From NCBI RefSeq assembly GCF_900142075.1, contig NZ_FQZO01000005.1:186001-250000 (forward strand): DNA of 64,000 bases. The letters run 5' to 3'. The position numbers and the translations under genes are program-made. This DNA is from Clostridium amylolyticum (lineage in GTDB: Bacteria; Bacillota; Clostridia; Clostridiales; Clostridiaceae). This document shows, piece by piece, positions 62,484 through 64,000 of this stretch (positions within the stretch are counted from its first letter, which is position 1; each line of letters starts with the position of its first letter). A model generated the notes under the pieces. That model saw nothing but the letters and a program-made list of their open reading frames with translations. It was not told the DNA's origin and searched no databases.

Positions 62484-64000
62484 ATGAAGCCGTTATTTTT
62501 TATATTAAAAAGATCTGTAATAAACTATTTTAAGGATATAAAGAACAAGCCCTCTAGATTAATTCCTTACATATTAACTGCAGTTTTTATGATATTTCTT
62601 ATTTTAAGCAGTATATTTGGGAAAGGTGAAGGGAAATATAAATCTCCAGAAATACTTATGGCTATAGTTACAGCTGTTTTATTAATATGGTTCTTTTCTC
62701 AAGCTAAATCCCATGTTAATACTCAAAGTTCAGCTTTTAGGATGAGTGATGTGAATTTTCTTTTCACTTCACCTATTTCCCCTGCAGATATATTAATTTA
62801 TGGGTTTATAAAACAAATTTATTCCACCTTAATTTTTTCATTCTTTTTGCTATTTCAAATACCCAACTTGACTCTAAATTTTCGCTTAGTAAGGTTTGGA
62901 GCATTTTACTTTTTACTGGTTTTCTTTTTATTTGCTTTAAGCATGTCTATATTATCCATGATAATATATTCCTATGCCTCTAGAAGCTCTAAAAACAAGA
63001 GTATTGTCAATGGGTTATTAAATGCTTCTGCCATATGCCTTGTAGGGTTTGTAGGTTATGAGTTATTACTTGGAAGAAGCAACTTATGGAAGACAGCTAT
63101 AGAAATCTTCAACTTGAATCTTTGGAACTATGTTCCTATAATAGGATGGGTAAGGATACTAATATCAAAGATAACTACTTCTTTGGATAGTTTTTTTGTT
63201 TTATACCTTATTCTTATGTTAACTACTATGTTCTTATTAATACTTCTTTTATATAAAATGAATTTAGATTATTATGAAGATGTTTTAGCCTCTTCTGAAA
63301 AAAATGAAAACATCGCTATGGTTAAAAGAGGAAATAAGAATGGAGTTTCACAAGTGGATAGAAGCAAATTTGGTAAAATTAGAGTAAGAAAAGCTTCTAT
63401 TGAATATAAAGGTTCTGGAGCTAAGGCAATCTTCTATAGACACCTTTTAGAATATAGAAAGACAGGTTTTCATCTTATAAACCTATATACTATATTGATA
63501 GTAGTCAGCGCTATAATATTTTCTATAGTTAGTCCAATAAAAAATCTAATGTTTTTAACTTATGGTTTGGCCTATTTCATGGTTACTTCATTATTTGCAG
63601 GTAAGTGGTTTCAAGAGCTTGGTAACCCTTATATATATCTAATACCAGATACTTCAGCCAAAAAAGTATTTTATTCTACCTTAGCAAACCTTATAAAAAC
63701 TCTATCTGACGCTATACTGGTATTTGTTACCGCAGGAATATTATGCAAAGCTGACGTAATAACCATATTACTCTCCATAATAACCTACGTTAGCTTTGGT
63801 GCTATATTTAACTATGCATCGGTATTAAGCGTAAGATTATTTGGCAAAATAGCCAGCGATGCTTTAAAAGGCATGCTAATGTTCTTTTCAGTATTTGCAA
63901 CTATAGTACCAGGAATTATTATAAACTTAGTACTTGTTTTAACCCTAAACAAAATCTTTGGAATATACACAGAATATATAGGATGGATATTAACTAATGT
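62484..64000 (+). CDS. ABC exporter permease protein, partial
   Basis: At least 505 codons, continuing past the right edge. The start ATG follows GGAGG. The sequence begins MKPLFFILKRSVINYFKD and has many long hydrophobic helices with short loops and a charged central loop (about residues 265-310). It resembles the putative ABC exporter family (ABC_export, PF16962, from memory) that pairs with such ATPases. The substrate is unknown. Confidence 0.8.
   Translation, partial: MKPLFFILKRSVINYFKDIKNKPSRLIPYILTAVFMIFLILSSIFGKGEGKYKSPEILMAIVTAVLLIWFFSQAKSHVNTQSSAFRMSDVNFLFTSPISPADILIYGFIKQIYSTLIFSFFLLFQIPNLTLNFRLVRFGAFYFLLVFFLFALSMSILSMIIYSYASRSSKNKSIVNGLLNASAICLVGFVGYELLLGRSNLWKTAIEIFNLNLWNYVPIIGWVRILISKITTSLDSFFVLYLILMLTTMFLLILLLYKMNLDYYEDVLASSEKNENIAMVKRGNKNGVSQVDRSKFGKIRVRKASIEYKGSGAKAIFYRHLLEYRKTGFHLINLYTILIVVSAIIFSIVSPIKNLMFLTYGLAYFMVTSLFAGKWFQELGNPYIYLIPDTSAKKVFYSTLANLIKTLSDAILVFVTAGILCKADVITILLSIITYVSFGAIFNYASVLSVRLFGKIASDALKGMLMFFSVFATIVPGIIINLVLVLTLNKIFGIYTEYIGWILTN

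Noticed and set aside
1..64000. tRNA, rRNA, prophage or insertion-sequence genes
   Set aside because: None recognised on either strand; the only repeat material is the non-coding MITE-like and palindromic elements listed.

Overview
The window is a low-GC chromosomal segment from an anaerobic, spore-forming Firmicute, most likely a Clostridium sensu stricto species; I cannot name the species. The support is the strong AT bias, clear Shine-Dalgarno sites with frequent TTG and GTG starts, desulfoferrodoxin, a lysine riboswitch before lysA, and clostridial families (DUF3867, a PRK06851-like ATPase, YesM/YesN two-component pairs). I see no rRNA, tRNA, CRISPR array, transposase or prophage genes. 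Most of the window is ordinary core and metabolic chromosome.

Layout. 1-3.8 kb: partial HAD phosphatase, peptide release factor 3 (prfC), a 143-aa protein behind a sigma-K-like promoter, desulfoferrodoxin and a 66-aa protein. 3.9-12.5 kb: one 8.6-kb gene for an NdvB/ChvB-type cyclic beta-1,2-glucan synthase. 12.6-16.4 kb: M18 aminopeptidase, CDF metal transporter, a GC-rich perfect palindrome and a tandem P-loop ATPase. 16.5-24.6 kb (all minus): LTA-synthase-like sulfatase, HelD, FtsH, PepV dipeptidase, signal peptidase I and DUF3006. 24.8-29.8 kb: lysA under a lysine riboswitch, a dicarboxylate/amino-acid symporter, a TetR regulator, and dapF. 29.9-33.9 kb: a small membrane protein with cytochrome-b-like histidine spacing, a cell-wall amidase, an MFS transporter and a D-2-hydroxyacid dehydrogenase.

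34-42 kb is a sugar uptake module. A membrane-anchored sugar-binding sensor, YesM-type kinase and YesN/AraC-type regulator (one overlapping operon) lie directly upstream of mglBAC, a galactose-type ABC importer. Related 38-nt repeats lie just past the 3' ends of mglC and the anti-sigma gene. 42-47 kb: an ECF sigma / membrane anti-sigma pair with a recognisable ECF-type promoter, a CapA-like lipoprotein, DUF3867 and a beta-lactamase-fold serine hydrolase. 47-54 kb: an epimerase, CoA-disulfide reductase, transketolase plus fructose-6-P aldolase/transaldolase, and hisS. 54-57 kb: a UgpB-like binding protein and two permeases without an ATPase.

The most interesting region is 57.7-61.7 kb. ptsI (PTS Enzyme I) is preceded by a near-perfect sigma-54 promoter. 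Divergently transcribed from it is a sigma-54 activator whose N-terminus is an HPr-like domain with His15 and Arg17 in register, followed by two PAS domains, an AAA+ domain with GAFTGA, and a helix-turn-helix. Three identical-consensus 15-bp palindromes (TGATAAWWWTTATCA) lie between the two genes. Together they suggest a closed circuit in which Enzyme I is made under a regulator that Enzyme I itself could phosphorylate. The window ends in an ABC exporter pair whose permease runs off the right edge.
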